A stretch of DNA of 64,000 nucleotides from positions 20,642 through 84,641 of the forward strand of contig CAYOIZ010000027.1 in NCBI GenBank assembly GCA_964404165.1. Reading direction: 5' to 3'. Both the position numbers and the translations under genes were made by a program. Numbering within the stretch: position 1 is the stretch's first letter; the number at the start of each line of letters is the position of its first letter. This DNA is from DASYLJ01 sp964404165. Lineage in GTDB: Bacteria; Desulfobacterota; Binatia; DP-6. Below the pieces are notes generated by a model. That model ran no database searches, was not told the origin of the DNA, and was given only the letters and a program-made list of their open reading frames with translations. Below, in pieces: positions 8,434 through 16,806 of this stretch.

Positions 8434-9797
8434 GCGAGATCGGGCGGCGTCACCCGCTCGAGCCAGTCACGGTACGAGGAGGTGAAGCCGACGGCCTCGC
8501 GGCGCGCGTGCACGCGACGGAGCACGGCCTCGACCGCCTCGGGCGTCAACGGCGGCCGCGCCTGCAGGCGGTCCATCACGCGGGAGGTGGTTTCCACCGC
8601 GTCGCTGGCGGTGGGCTGCATGACGCTCTCCTCGCCCTCGTGCGTGCCGTTGCCCAGCCCGAGGAAATTCTCGATGACGTGGCTCGTGACGCGCACGCTG
8701 TGGCGGCGGGACACGACGATGTTGCCCTTGCCGGTGACGACGTTGCCGGTGCTGAACACCGTGTCGTAGCCGCCGAGCCGCCCGAGGTCGGTGTCGACGT
8801 AGCGGTAGAGCATGCCGTCGTGCTCGACGCCCGACATCGGCTCCGGCACGCTGCCGATGGAGCTGATCACCATCGGCGCGTGAACCTCCTCGAACGCGCC
8901 GTCGATGGGCACCGCCTGCGCGCCCTCGATGCGGGTCTTCTGCAGGCGCAGCCCGATCAGCCGGTCGCCGCGCGTCAGCAGTCCAACGGGCATGCGCAGC
9001 GGCTGCACGGTGAAGAGGTACTTCTGCATCGCCTTCTCGAGGATGCGCCGTCGCGTCGCCTCGAACTTCTGGCGCTTCGCCTCGTCCGCCCCCTCGGGGA
9101 TCTCCGCCAGCGGCATGTCCTCGATGCGGCGGCGGTAGACGATGGTCGCGCCACGCAGGCCGAGCGACTGCCAGGTGAAGCCGTGCTCGTCGAGGACGGC
9201 CGGGATGCCCTCGGCCTCGAGCTTCAGCATGTCCTCGTCGATGCCGCGGTCGGCGAGCGCCGCCCGCACCGTCTCGATCTGCAGAACCTTCGCGACGTCG
9301 ATCGACGCCAGCCCGCCGCCCACGACGAGCGTGCCGTCGGCGACCTCGAACCGCGGACCATCGTAGCCGCGCTCGGTGAAATGGTTGAACCAGTAGATGA
9401 AGGTGTTCTGGTAGACGAGGCCCTTGCCGACGTACGCGTCGGCACCGTCCAGCGGCAGCGGACGATCGCGCCAGGCGCCGTGGGCCAGGAGCACGGCGCT
9501 GAAGCCCCAGTCGGACACCAGCTCGCGGAAGTCGACGTCGCGCCCGATCTTGGTGAGGGGAACGTAGTACACCCCGGGACGCGACAGCTTGTCGTTGATG
9601 GTCTCGTACTCCTTGCGGCGCAGCTTCACGTGCCAGCGCGGCAGGCCGTCTTCTATCTTTCCGTAGGGACGGGCGTTCTGCTCGAACACCACCGACGCCA
9701 CGCCGCGATCGGCCAACATGGCGGCCGCCTCGGCGCCGGCGGTGGCGCCGCCGATGATGGCCACGACGTACTGGGGACCCTGCGGAGACGAGATCAT
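8430..9797 (-). CDS. FAD-dependent NAD(P)-linked oxidoreductase
   Basis: A 455-residue flavoprotein. It has an N-terminal FAD-binding GGATAGAEAA motif and a second dinucleotide motif VVGGGLASIDVAKVL near residue 165. The overall pattern is that of adrenodoxin-reductase/glutamate-synthase-small-chain enzymes that pass electrons from NADPH. It lacks the N-terminal Fe-S domain of GltD. The start is placed at the ATG at 9797; an in-frame TTG at 9815 also exists. It overlaps the downstream SDR by 4 bases, so the pair may act on one substrate. The electron acceptor is unknown. Confidence 0.75.
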   Translation of the reverse strand: MISSPQGPQYVVAIIGGATAGAEAAAMLADRGVASVVFEQNARPYGKIEDGLPRWHVKLRRKEYETINDKLSRPGVYYVPLTKIGRDVDFRELVSDWGFSAVLLAHGAWRDRPLPLDGADAYVGKGLVYQNTFIYWFNHFTERGYDGPRFEVADGTLVVGGGLASIDVAKVLQIETVRAALADRGIDEDMLKLEAEGIPAVLDEHGFTWQSLGLRGATIVYRRRIEDMPLAEIPEGADEAKRQKFEATRRRILEKAMQKYLFTVQPLRMPVGLLTRGDRLIGLRLQKTRIEGAQAVPIDGAFEEVHAPMVISSIGSVPEPMSGVEHDGMLYRYVDTDLGRLGGYDTVFSTGNVVTGKGNIVVSRRHSVRVTSHVIENFLGLGNGTHEGEESVMQPTASDAVETTSRVMDRLQARPPLTPEAVEAVLRRVHARREAVGFTSSYRDWLERVTPPDLA

Positions 9798-9853
9798 CGG
9801 CGGGACAATAACCAAAAAATCATCGAGAAGGATACAACCTGCGCGCCTCCACC

Positions 9854-9882
9854 TCGACGCGGCCCAGACCCTCTGCTAGCCG
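9854..9882 (+). promoter_or_regulatory. Putative promoter of gloA, leaderless type
   Basis: TCGACG (9854-9859), 17-base spacer, TAGCCG (9877-9882), then 7 bases to the ATG at 9890. The -10 hexamer is weak, with only TA matching; spacing is ideal. Confidence 0.35.
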
Positions 9883-9889
9883 TCGCGAC

Positions 9890-10285
9890 ATGCGCATGCT
9901 GCACACCATGATCCGGGTCGGCGACCTCGACCGGTCGTTGCGTTTCTACTGCGACGTCCTGGGCATGCGACTCCTGCGACGAAAGGACTACGACGGCGGC
10001 CGCTTCACCCTGGCCTTCGTCGGCTTCGGCGACGAGGCGGACCACACCGTCCTCGAGCTGACCCATAACTGGGACACGCCGAGCTACGCTCTCGGCGACG
10101 GCTTCGGCCACTTCGCCTTCGGCGTCGAGGATATCTACGCCACCTGCGACACACTGCGTACCAAGGGCGCCCGCATCGTGCGCGAGCCGGGGCCGATGAA
10201 GCACGGGGGGTCGGAGATCGCCTTCATCGAGGACCCCGACGGCTACAAGATCGAGCTGATCCAGCTCCGGGGGAGGGTCGACTAG
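9890..10285 (+). CDS. gloA: Lactoylglutathione lyase (glyoxalase I)
   Basis: A 131-residue enzyme converting the hemithioacetal of methylglyoxal and glutathione into S-lactoylglutathione. The four metal ligands of the E. coli enzyme are conserved at identical numbering: His5, Glu56, His74 and Glu122. The typical stretches MIRVGDLDRSLRFYCDVLGM and EDPDGYKIELIQ are present. Length matches the family. A hairpin follows the stop codon, so it is probably transcribed alone. Confidence 0.95.
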   Translation: MRMLHTMIRVGDLDRSLRFYCDVLGMRLLRRKDYDGGRFTLAFVGFGDEADHTVLELTHNWDTPSYALGDGFGHFAFGVEDIYATCDTLRTKGARIVREPGPMKHGGSEIAFIEDPDGYKIELIQLRGRVD

Positions 10286-10295
10286 GACCCGTGCA

Positions 10296-10333
10296 ACCGG
10301 GTCGTGGTCGTGCATTCGAGCACGACACCCGGT
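10296..10333. terminator. Hairpin after gloA
   Basis: An interrupted inverted repeat: outer arms ACCGGGT/ACCCGGT and an inner perfect stem GTCGTGC (10307-10313) with GCACGAC (10320-10326) around a 6-base loop. It lies between the gloA stop and the next gene. It lacks a T-tract, so terminator function is inferred from position. Confidence 0.45.
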
Positions 10334-10405
10334 GGCGCCAGTGCCAGGTTTCTGCGTGCAACCGTGCCGGCATTCAGGGTACGAACATTGCTTCTGGAGG
10401 CACGC

Positions 10406-11368
10406 ATGCGGAATCGACGGTTCCTGTCGGCCATCGTGGCCGGGGTGTTGGTGCTCGGGCTCGGCGTCACGAGTGAGGCGGCCGGCAAGAAGAAGCTCCG
10501 GATGCCCAAGCCGGTGCGCGGTACCCAGATCATGGTCGGGCCCATCGAGATCCCGCAGGGGGCCGAATCCACGGAGTGCACGTACCTGAAGCTGCCGAGC
10601 AAGAAGGACCTCGCGGTGAACCGCGTGAAGATCAAGGTCCGCGGCGGCAGCCACCACATCCATCTCTACCGCCCGTACGACGCCGCGGTCACCTACGACG
10701 ACGGCCACGAGACCTGCAACTTCGCGCTCGACTTCGACAAGTGGCAGCTCGTCCTCGCCAGCCAGAGCACGTTCCTCAACTGGCAGCTGCCCCCCGGCGT
10801 CGCGTTCCACTTCACCGCCGGCGAGCAGCTCCTCGCCCAGACCCACTTCGTCGACAACGGACTCCTCGAGTCCCCGCCCGACGGTTGGGCGGGCATGAAC
10901 CTCTACACGATCCCCGAGGAGAAGGTGACGTCGTACGCCGGCTCCATCTTCGGTCAGGACAAGGACGTCGTGGTGCCGCCGCACAGCACGGCCACCGCGA
11001 CCACGCGCTGCGTGTTCCCGAGCCCGGTGAAGCTGCTGGCGCTGACGGGCCACTACCACTTCCGTGGCACCGAGTTCACCGCGAACCTGTGGGACGGCGC
11101 CACCACCGGCGAGCAGATCTACCGCTACACGGGCTACAAGGAGCCGGTGTTCCGTCGCTACATGCCCGACGAGATCCCCGACGTCCCCGGCATCGAGTGG
11201 ACCTGCACCTACGTCAACGACACCGACGAGAACTTCACGTTCGGCCCGTTCACCGACAAGAACGAGCACTGCAACCTGTTCGCGTTCTACTACCCGACGC
11301 TCAGCAAGAGCGAGTTCACCACCTGCGTCCAGAAGGACCAGACGGTGACGGTCACCGTCCGCGAGTGA
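10406..11368 (+). CDS. Secreted PHM/DBH-like copper-binding protein
   Basis: A 320-residue protein with a Sec signal peptide (residues 1-25). The pattern of copper ligands known from copper type II ascorbate-dependent monooxygenases (PHM, DBH) is visible. SHHIHLY (His83, His84) and QTHFVDN (His147) match the CuH site; GHYHFRG (His216, His218) matches the two His of the CuM site. The third CuM ligand is normally Met in a DEMCNLY context; here the aligned segment reads NEHCNLFAFYY, with His288 instead. TGGAGG 5 bases before the ATG at 10406 fixes the start. A copper redox role in the periplasm is inferred; hydroxylase activity is uncertain because of the Met-to-His change. Confidence 0.7.
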   Translation: MRNRRFLSAIVAGVLVLGLGVTSEAAGKKKLRMPKPVRGTQIMVGPIEIPQGAESTECTYLKLPSKKDLAVNRVKIKVRGGSHHIHLYRPYDAAVTYDDGHETCNFALDFDKWQLVLASQSTFLNWQLPPGVAFHFTAGEQLLAQTHFVDNGLLESPPDGWAGMNLYTIPEEKVTSYAGSIFGQDKDVVVPPHSTATATTRCVFPSPVKLLALTGHYHFRGTEFTANLWDGATTGEQIYRYTGYKEPVFRRYMPDEIPDVPGIEWTCTYVNDTDENFTFGPFTDKNEHCNLFAFYYPTLSKSEFTTCVQKDQTVTVTVRE

Positions 11369-11393
11369 CGCCGGCGGGCGCCGGTGCTATCAG
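11365..11393 (+). promoter_or_regulatory. Putative promoter of the lipase gene, leaderless type
   Basis: GTGACG (11365-11370), 17-base spacer and TATCAG (11388-11393), then 8 bases to the GTG at 11402. It overlaps the end of the preceding gene and was used to choose GTG 11402 over GTG 11384 as the lipase start. Confidence 0.45.
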
Positions 11394-11401
11394 CCGCACC
11401 G

Positions 11402-12535
11402 GTGCACCACGTCTGGCTCGTTCCCGGCTTCTTCGGCTTCGCCAACCTCGGCGACCTGCGCTACTTCGCGCACGTCATGGAGCTGCTGCCGACGCTCTAC
11501 GCCGAGCGCGGCATCACCGCCGACGTCCAGGTGGTGCGCACCGTCCCCACCGCGTCGCTGCCGCGGCGTGCGACGCGGCTCCTCGACACCATCGACGCGA
11601 CCCTGCCCGACGACGGCCCGATCCACCTGATCGGGCACTCGAGCGGTGGGCTCGACTGCCGGCTGCTGTGTGCACCGAGCGCCACCCTGCCCTCACCCGT
11701 CGACCTGCCACGCATCGCGTCGCGCGTCGAGGCGGTCGTCACGGTGGCGACGCCGCATCACGGCACGCCGCTCGCCGAGTTCTTCGCCAGCATGCTCGGG
11801 CAGCGCCTCCTGCGCCTGCTGTCGCTCAGCACCGTCTACCTGCTGCGTGTCGGCCGCCTGCCGCTCGCCGCCCTGCTCGGCCTCGGCACCGCGTTCGCGA
11901 ACATCGACGGCCGCCTCGGCATCAACAGCGTGCTGCTCGACGAGCTGTTCGCGCAGCTGCTCGCCGACCTCACGCCCGACCGCCGCGAAGCGCTGCGCAC
12001 CTTCTTCGGGGAGGTCGAGCGCGACCAGGGGTTGCTGACGCAGCTCACCCCCGACGGCATGGACGTCTTCAACGCGCTCGCCGGCGATCGGCCGACGACG
12101 CGCTACGGATCGGTCGTCGCCCGCGCACGCACGCCGGGCGTCGGCTCCACCCTCGAGGTGGGCCTCGATCCGACGGCGCACGCCACGCACGCCATCTACC
12201 AGGCGCTGCACCGCCTGACGCGCACGCCGCCCGAGCACGTGGCGCCGCTCACCGACGCGCAGGCGAACGCGCTCCGCGCCGCGTACGGCGACGTCCCCGA
12301 CGCCGATGCGAACGACGGCGTCGTGCCGACGCGGTCGCAGCCGTGGGGCCGTGTCGTGTACGCCACGCGTGGCGACCACCTCGACGTCCTCGGGCACTTC
12401 GGCGACCCCACCCGCGTACCGGCGCACATCGACTGGCTCACGACGGGCACCGGCTTCGATCGTGCCGAGTTCGACGCGCTCTGGACGGCGGTGGTCGACT
12501 TCCTGCTCGCCACGTCGCCGGACATGCGGTCGTGA
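11402..12535 (+). CDS. Alpha/beta-hydrolase, lipase-like
   Basis: A 377-residue alpha/beta-hydrolase related to triacylglycerol lipases. The first strand with oxyanion region reads VWLVPGFFG, and the nucleophile elbow is GHSSGG (Ser in the GxSxG pattern), followed by TVATPHHGTPLAEF, typical of lipases. A likely catalytic Asp lies in DGVVP and the His in GDHLDVLGH near the C-terminus. There is no signal peptide from this start. The GTG at 11402 sits 8 bases after a good -10 element; GTG 11384 is the alternative. The substrate is not determined. Confidence 0.8.
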   Translation: MHHVWLVPGFFGFANLGDLRYFAHVMELLPTLYAERGITADVQVVRTVPTASLPRRATRLLDTIDATLPDDGPIHLIGHSSGGLDCRLLCAPSATLPSPVDLPRIASRVEAVVTVATPHHGTPLAEFFASMLGQRLLRLLSLSTVYLLRVGRLPLAALLGLGTAFANIDGRLGINSVLLDELFAQLLADLTPDRREALRTFFGEVERDQGLLTQLTPDGMDVFNALAGDRPTTRYGSVVARARTPGVGSTLEVGLDPTAHATHAIYQALHRLTRTPPEHVAPLTDAQANALRAAYGDVPDADANDGVVPTRSQPWGRVVYATRGDHLDVLGHFGDPTRVPAHIDWLTTGTGFDRAEFDALWTAVVDFLLATSPDMRS

Positions 12536-12586
12536 CTTCCCCGCGGGCCGAACGCGGCGCGTCACCGGTGCGACCCGCGCAATGCG

Positions 12587-12616
12587 TTGACACCGATGCA
12601 GGTCCGGTCGTAGAGG
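12587..12616 (+). promoter_or_regulatory. Putative promoter of the acetoacetate decarboxylase-like gene
   Basis: A perfect TTGACA (12587-12592), an 18-base spacer and TAGAGG (12611-12616) stand only 5 bases before the ATG at 12622, with no Shine-Dalgarno sequence between. Confidence 0.5.
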
Positions 12617-12621
12617 GCGAC

Positions 12622-13377
12622 ATGGCCGTAGGCCAGATGGTCGACGCCGGCTCCCCACGGAGCTTCGTCGTGCAGGGTCGGACCGTCACCGTTCCCGTCG
12701 TGGTGCGCGACGCCGTCTCCGTGACGGCGATGTTCGTCGTCCCGACGGTCGCGGTACGTCGCCTGATGACGCACCCGGCGCTGCACGTTCCCGAGCTGCT
12801 GCCCGGCCGCGCGCTGTGCGTGCTCGCGGCGGTCGAGTACCTCGACAACGATCTCGGCCGCTACAACGAGATCGCCGTCACGTTCTTCGCGACCGTCGGC
12901 GGCCCGCCGCCGCGCCCGTTCACGGGCCTGATCTCCGCGTTCCGACAGCACCGGCTCGCCGGCTACATCCATCGCCTCCCCGTCACGACGACGTTCTCAC
13001 GCGACGCCGGTCACGACATCTGGGGCTTTCCGAAGACCGTCGACGAGATCACGTTCCACGACGAGGGCGGGCGCCGCACCTGCACGCTCGCCGTCGACGG
13101 CGTGCACGTGCTGACGCTGACCGTGACGCGCGGTGGGCGCGGTCGCATGAAGCCGATGCCGCAGGATGCGCTGGCGGTGCGCGACGGCGTCCTCTGGCGC
13201 ACGCCGTCGGTGATGAGCGGCGACGGCGTCGGCACGCGACTCGGCGGCGCCACGCTCACGCTCGGGCGCCATCCCATCGCCGATGAGCTGCGCAGCCTCG
13301 GCCTGCCAAAGCGCGCGCTGCTCGCGACGTCGATGGAGCACATGCACGCCGAGTTCGACGCGCCCGAGCGGCTGTAG
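12622..13377 (+). CDS. Acetoacetate decarboxylase family protein
   Basis: A 251-residue protein of the acetoacetate decarboxylase-like superfamily. The Schiff-base lysine motif IWGFPK is present (Lys138), and YNEIAVTFF (about 81-89) matches the strand bearing the conserved Glu. True decarboxylases convert acetoacetate to acetone; many homologues with the same Lys act instead as aldolase-dehydratases or in unknown pathways. The start is the ATG at 12622, just after the promoter. Neighbours (lipase upstream, dodecin downstream) do not define a pathway. Confidence 0.8.
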   Translation: MAVGQMVDAGSPRSFVVQGRTVTVPVVVRDAVSVTAMFVVPTVAVRRLMTHPALHVPELLPGRALCVLAAVEYLDNDLGRYNEIAVTFFATVGGPPPRPFTGLISAFRQHRLAGYIHRLPVTTTFSRDAGHDIWGFPKTVDEITFHDEGGRRTCTLAVDGVHVLTLTVTRGGRGRMKPMPQDALAVRDGVLWRTPSVMSGDGVGTRLGGATLTLGRHPIADELRSLGLPKRALLATSMEHMHAEFDAPERL

Positions 13378-13454
13378 GTCCGAGGGGTTCCCCTCCCAGG
13401 GGATCTGGGGCATGACGGGCCTCGAAGCTCACGTAACCCAGAGGAGGACGACCG

Positions 13455-13664
13455 ATGGCCGAGAGTGTCTACAAAATCATCGAGCTGGTCGGAACGAGCT
13501 CGGAGTCCTGGGAGAAGGCGGCGTCCGCCGCCGTGGCGAAGGCGTCGAAGTCGCTCCGCGACCTGCGCATCGCCGAGGTCTCGCAACTCGACCTGCAGAT
13601 CGAGGACGGCCAGGTCCGTGCCTACCGCGCCAAAGTGAAGCTCAGCTTCAAGTACGAAGACTGA
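13455..13664 (+). CDS. Dodecin, flavin-binding storage protein
   Basis: A 69-residue protein matching dodecins, which assemble as hollow dodecamers that bind riboflavin, FMN or related flavins between paired Trp residues. VYKIIELVGTSSESWEKAAS with Trp19, the LRIAEVSQLD strand and the C-terminal KVKLSFKYED are characteristic. A strong GAGGAGG site precedes the ATG at the right distance. It is convergent with the S1 protein gene, 10 bases away. It probably buffers free flavin. Confidence 0.93.
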   Translation: MAESVYKIIELVGTSSESWEKAASAAVAKASKSLRDLRIAEVSQLDLQIEDGQVRAYRAKVKLSFKYED

Positions 13665-13674
13665 GCGCGGACGA

Positions 13675-14895
13675 CTAAGGCTTCTTCGAGCGGGCGAGCA
13701 GGTCGCCGAACGTCCCGAGGCTGGTGCTCGCGCTGGAGTTCGATCGCGCGAGCACCGCTTCGGTGTCGCGCCGCTCGGCCGCCTCGGCGGCCTCCTCCGC
13801 ACGACGCTGCTGCTCCACCATCGAGAGGCCGATGCGGCGCTTCTCGGCGTCGATCGACACGACGGTCACGTCGACGGTGTCCCCGACGTCGACCACCTGC
13901 CGCGGATGCGACACGCGACGCGTGGTGGTGAGCTTCGAGACGTGCACCAGGCCGTCGATGCCTGGCGCCAGCTCGACGAAGGCACCGAACGGCTCGAGCT
14001 TGCGCACCGTTCCCGGCACGGTGCTGCCGACCGGGAAGCGCGAACCGACCTCCTGCCACGGATCGGGCGCGAGCGCGCGCAGCGACAGGCCGATGCGCGC
14101 CTTGCCGCTCGTCGGATCACCCTCGATCTTCGTCACCTGGGCCTCGACGGTCTGGCCGACCGTGAGCACGTCCGCGGCCTGCGCCGAGCGATCGTGGCCG
14201 AGCTCGCTCACGTGGATCAGCCCGTCGATGCCGCCGAGATCGACGAAGGCCCCGAACTCGCGCACCGAGGTGACCGTACCACTCACGACCGCGCCGACGT
14301 GGAGCCGCGTCCACGTCGTCTTCGCCTGCTCGGCGGCCTCGTCCTCGAGGAGCGGACGGCGTGCCACCACGATGTTGCGGCCGCCGGCCTCGAGCTTGGT
14401 GACGCGGAAGCGCAGCCGCTGCCCGACATAGGACGCCGGGTCGGCGCCACGACGGAGGTCGATCTGCGACCCGGGGCAGAAAGCGCGCACGCCCGCCACC
14501 TGCACGTCGTAGCCGCCCTTGTTCTGGCCCGTCACCACGCCCTCGACCGCGAGGCCGTGCTGGAAGGCCTGCTCGAGCTCGCCGGGGGTCTGTCCGCCGC
14601 GGCCGAGCGTGCGTTTCAGGACGATCGTGCCGGAGCGCGTGCCGTCGTCGGTGACGGTGGCCTCGAGCTGATCGCCGACGGCGATGCGCAGCTCCCCCGT
14701 GCCGGGATCGCGGAACTCGACCAGATCGATCGCCGCTTCGGCCTTGGCGCCGATGTCGACGAAGGCGCGGTCGGCACCGACGGCCACGACGCGCCCGCTG
14801 ACGCGGTCCCCGGCCGCCACCTTGCGACGCTTGGCCTCGGTCTTCTCCGAGGCCGCGAACATGGCGGCGAAATCGTCCTCGTGTTCTTCGCTCAC
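13675..14895 (-). CDS. S1 RNA-binding domain protein with four S1 repeats
   Basis: A 406-residue RNA-binding protein with four S1 domains at about 25-95, 108-180, 200-275 and 288-360. The third and fourth are the best, with FGAFVDLGGIDGLIHVSEL and FGAFVELAPGIDGLVHVSKL. It is shorter than ribosomal protein S1 (six repeats) and resembles S1-like regulators found beside the canonical protein. The acidic N-terminus is followed by EKTEAKRRK, and the C-terminus ends in GTFGDLLARSKKP, a motif also found in the YciH-like protein 3 kb away. GTG 14895 lies 5 bases after a strong promoter, which decides the start. Confidence 0.85.
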   Translation of the reverse strand: MSEEHEDDFAAMFAASEKTEAKRRKVAAGDRVSGRVVAVGADRAFVDIGAKAEAAIDLVEFRDPGTGELRIAVGDQLEATVTDDGTRSGTIVLKRTLGRGGQTPGELEQAFQHGLAVEGVVTGQNKGGYDVQVAGVRAFCPGSQIDLRRGADPASYVGQRLRFRVTKLEAGGRNIVVARRPLLEDEAAEQAKTTWTRLHVGAVVSGTVTSVREFGAFVDLGGIDGLIHVSELGHDRSAQAADVLTVGQTVEAQVTKIEGDPTSGKARIGLSLRALAPDPWQEVGSRFPVGSTVPGTVRKLEPFGAFVELAPGIDGLVHVSKLTTTRRVSHPRQVVDVGDTVDVTVVSIDAEKRRIGLSMVEQQRRAEEAAEAAERRDTEAVLARSNSSASTSLGTFGDLLARSKKP

Positions 14896-14900
14896 GCTCC

Positions 14901-14930
14901 CAGGTAGCCGCGCGCGCCGGGCCGCGTCAA
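14901..14930 (-). promoter_or_regulatory. Promoter of the S1-domain gene, leaderless type
   Basis: On the minus strand: TTGACG (14930-14925), an 18-base spacer and TACCTG (14906-14901), followed by GGAGC and the GTG start at 14895. The GGAGC is too close to the start to be a normal Shine-Dalgarno site. Confidence 0.55.
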
Positions 14931-14944
14931 CGACCCCCACCGGT

Positions 14945-14973
14945 TTGACGCTGTGCGGAGGCGAGACTACTAC
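14945..14973 (+). promoter_or_regulatory. Promoter of the lytic transglycosylase gene, leaderless type
   Basis: TTGACG (14945-14950), 17-base spacer and TACTAC (14968-14973), then 11 bases to the ATG at 14985. It is divergent from the S1-gene promoter 15 bases away. Confidence 0.5.
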
Positions 14974-14984
14974 GACGCCGGACC

Positions 14985-16055
14985 ATGCCTCCTGCTTCCC
15001 GCTCCACGGCCGGTCGCGCGCTGGAGCGTCCCGCGCGCCCGCGACGTCCGAGCCGCCGTCGGTCGCGTCCCGGCGATCGTCGCATCTGGGCGTGGTACGG
15101 CGTCGAGATCGGGGCGCTCGTCGTCGTGGCGTTGATCGGCGTCATCGTCGTGCTCGGACGCCTCGCGCCGCGGCTCGTCGGCGCGGGCTTCTGGTCGAAC
15201 CTCGTGCCCTTCGCGGTCACCGTGCTCGTCGTCGGCGTCGGCACGACGGCCCTCATGCGTGGGTGGCTGGTGGCGCGCCGGTGGCTCGCCCTGCGCGGGC
15301 CGCGCGTGCCGGCGGCGATCGCACTCGTGGCGGCCGCCGCCATGCTCACCGTGGCGACGCGACCGGCATTCCACGACGACGTCTCCAGCGTACGACGCCT
15401 CGTCGGCGGGCCGGCGGAGGCACACCGCCTGACGCTGGCGCATCAGGTATTCGCCGCCTACCGCCGCACCGACCTCAAGTCGCTCACGCGCATGCTGGAG
15501 CGCTCGCGCGTCTACGAGCCCGTCGTGCTCGAGGCGGCCGCGGCCTACGGCGTCGACCCCGAAGTGCTGATGGGCGTGGCGTCGGCGGAATCGTCGTTCA
15601 ACCCGCGCGACTCCGCTGACGGCGGCCGCGGCCTCTTCCAGATCACGGCGCCGCCGGCGGCGGCGATGACCGACGTGCGCACGCGGCTCGGCGTCGACAG
15701 CATCGACCTGCTGAACCAGCGCCACAACGCCTTCGTCGCCGCCGCGACGCTGAAGCTCTACCTCGCCCAGATGCGCGGCGACCCGTTCCTCGGGCTGCTC
15801 GCCTACAACATCGGCCCGCGCAACGGCGGGCTGCTCTCGATCATGGAGCAGTACGGCGCGCGCGACTTCGTCACCGTGCAGCCCTACCTCCAGAACCTGC
15901 CGCGCGACTATCCGATCCGCGTCCTGTCGGCCGCCCTCGCCTATCGCCTGTGGCGCACCGAGGGCCGGCTGCCGCGCTACGAGGACGGCGACAACGCGTT
16001 CCGCATCCAGCGCACCGGCATTCCGATGCTCACGGAGGGGAACACTCCGGAATGA
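14985..16055 (+). CDS. Membrane-anchored lytic transglycosylase (SLT domain)
   Basis: A 356-residue cell-wall enzyme that cleaves peptidoglycan glycan strands, forming 1,6-anhydro ends. A basic N-terminus is followed by three hydrophobic segments (about 41-61, 72-94 and 108-125), which anchor a periplasmic C-terminal SLT domain. The catalytic motif ASAESSFNP contains Glu202. GRGLFQITAPPA, AATLKLYL and LLAYNIGP are the other family blocks. The last 26 bases overlap the end of the convergent lipoprotein gene. Confidence 0.88.
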   Translation: MPPASRSTAGRALERPARPRRPSRRRSRPGDRRIWAWYGVEIGALVVVALIGVIVVLGRLAPRLVGAGFWSNLVPFAVTVLVVGVGTTALMRGWLVARRWLALRGPRVPAAIALVAAAAMLTVATRPAFHDDVSSVRRLVGGPAEAHRLTLAHQVFAAYRRTDLKSLTRMLERSRVYEPVVLEAAAAYGVDPEVLMGVASAESSFNPRDSADGGRGLFQITAPPAAAMTDVRTRLGVDSIDLLNQRHNAFVAAATLKLYLAQMRGDPFLGLLAYNIGPRNGGLLSIMEQYGARDFVTVQPYLQNLPRDYPIRVLSAALAYRLWRTEGRLPRYEDGDNAFRIQRTGIPMLTEGNTPE

Positions 16056-16806
16056 GGCTCGGCCGCTGGAACGCGGCGGCGGTGAAGCGCGGATCGTCGA
16101 GGCAGGCCGAGAGCAGCGTCTCGTCGGCGAAGGGTGCGCCCGCGAACGTGTAGTGCACCTTGTGTGGCAGCACGCGACCCGACACGGTGCGGAAGTCCTC
16201 GAAGCGCGCCGTCACCTCGCCGCTCCCGAACGGCGGCAGGTCGAGCGGACCCGTCGCCTGGACGAGCCGTCCGCTGCGGTCGAACGCCAGGCGATAGCGC
16301 GTGCCGTCGTCGGCGAGCACGACCTCGAGGCCCTCGCTGGCGCCTTCGGGGAGGTCGGACGGCGGCAGCGGCGTCAGCTGGACGCCCGGGAGCAGCAGCG
16401 CGTCGAGATTGATGACCGCCATGAAGCGGGCATGCGACCGCAGGGGGGCCGTCGCGGCCGTTTCCGAGGCCACTTCCTGCCCGTTGACGAACACACGGGC
16501 CGCCGTGCCGTCGAAGAGGTAGTGGTCGGGCTGCCCCGAGGTGTAGATCGTCCACGCGTACTTGTCCGGAGCCAGGAACCCCATGCGGAAGCGCCACGTC
16601 CCGGGAAACCCGGCATACACTTCCGTCTGGACCTGGCGCACGACGCTCGGCATGGGCCCGCCGCGGGCACGGATGGCGCGATCGACCAGCGGCCCCGAGG
16701 CGCACCCGGTGCAGAGGCCGACCACGACGAGCACGACGGCCGTGAGACGGCCGCTCCTGGGGCTCCTGCTCGCGCTGCTGGCTCTCGATGGTGGGTGTCG
16801 TCGCAC
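16030..16806 (-). CDS. Lipoprotein of unknown function, possibly LolA-like fold
   Basis: A protein of about 258 residues with a lipoprotein signal: LTAVVLVVVGLCTGC ends in a lipobox. The mature part is a beta-rich series (TWRFRMGFLAPDKYAWTIY, HYLFDGTAARVFVNGQ, LEVVLADDGTRYRLAFD, VLPHKVHYTFAG) that resembles the LolA/LppX-type half-barrel, but this is only a pattern impression. GTG 16806 gives a basic n-region before the hydrophobic core. GTG 16734 is possible but leaves no charge. From 16806 it overlaps the start of the divergent hydrolase-like gene by 65 bases. Confidence 0.6.
   Translation of the reverse strand: MRRHPPSRASSASRSPRSGRLTAVVLVVVGLCTGCASGPLVDRAIRARGGPMPSVVRQVQTEVYAGFPGTWRFRMGFLAPDKYAWTIYTSGQPDHYLFDGTAARVFVNGQEVASETAATAPLRSHARFMAVINLDALLLPGVQLTPLPPSDLPEGASEGLEVVLADDGTRYRLAFDRSGRLVQATGPLDLPPFGSGEVTARFEDFRTVSGRVLPHKVHYTFAGAPFADETLLSACLDDPRFTAAAFQRPSLIPECSPP

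Noticed and set aside
10576..13377. A 933-codon open frame across several genes
   Set aside because: It is a GC-driven alternative frame over the copper protein, lipase and ADC-like genes; only its last 251 codons (from 12622) match a family.
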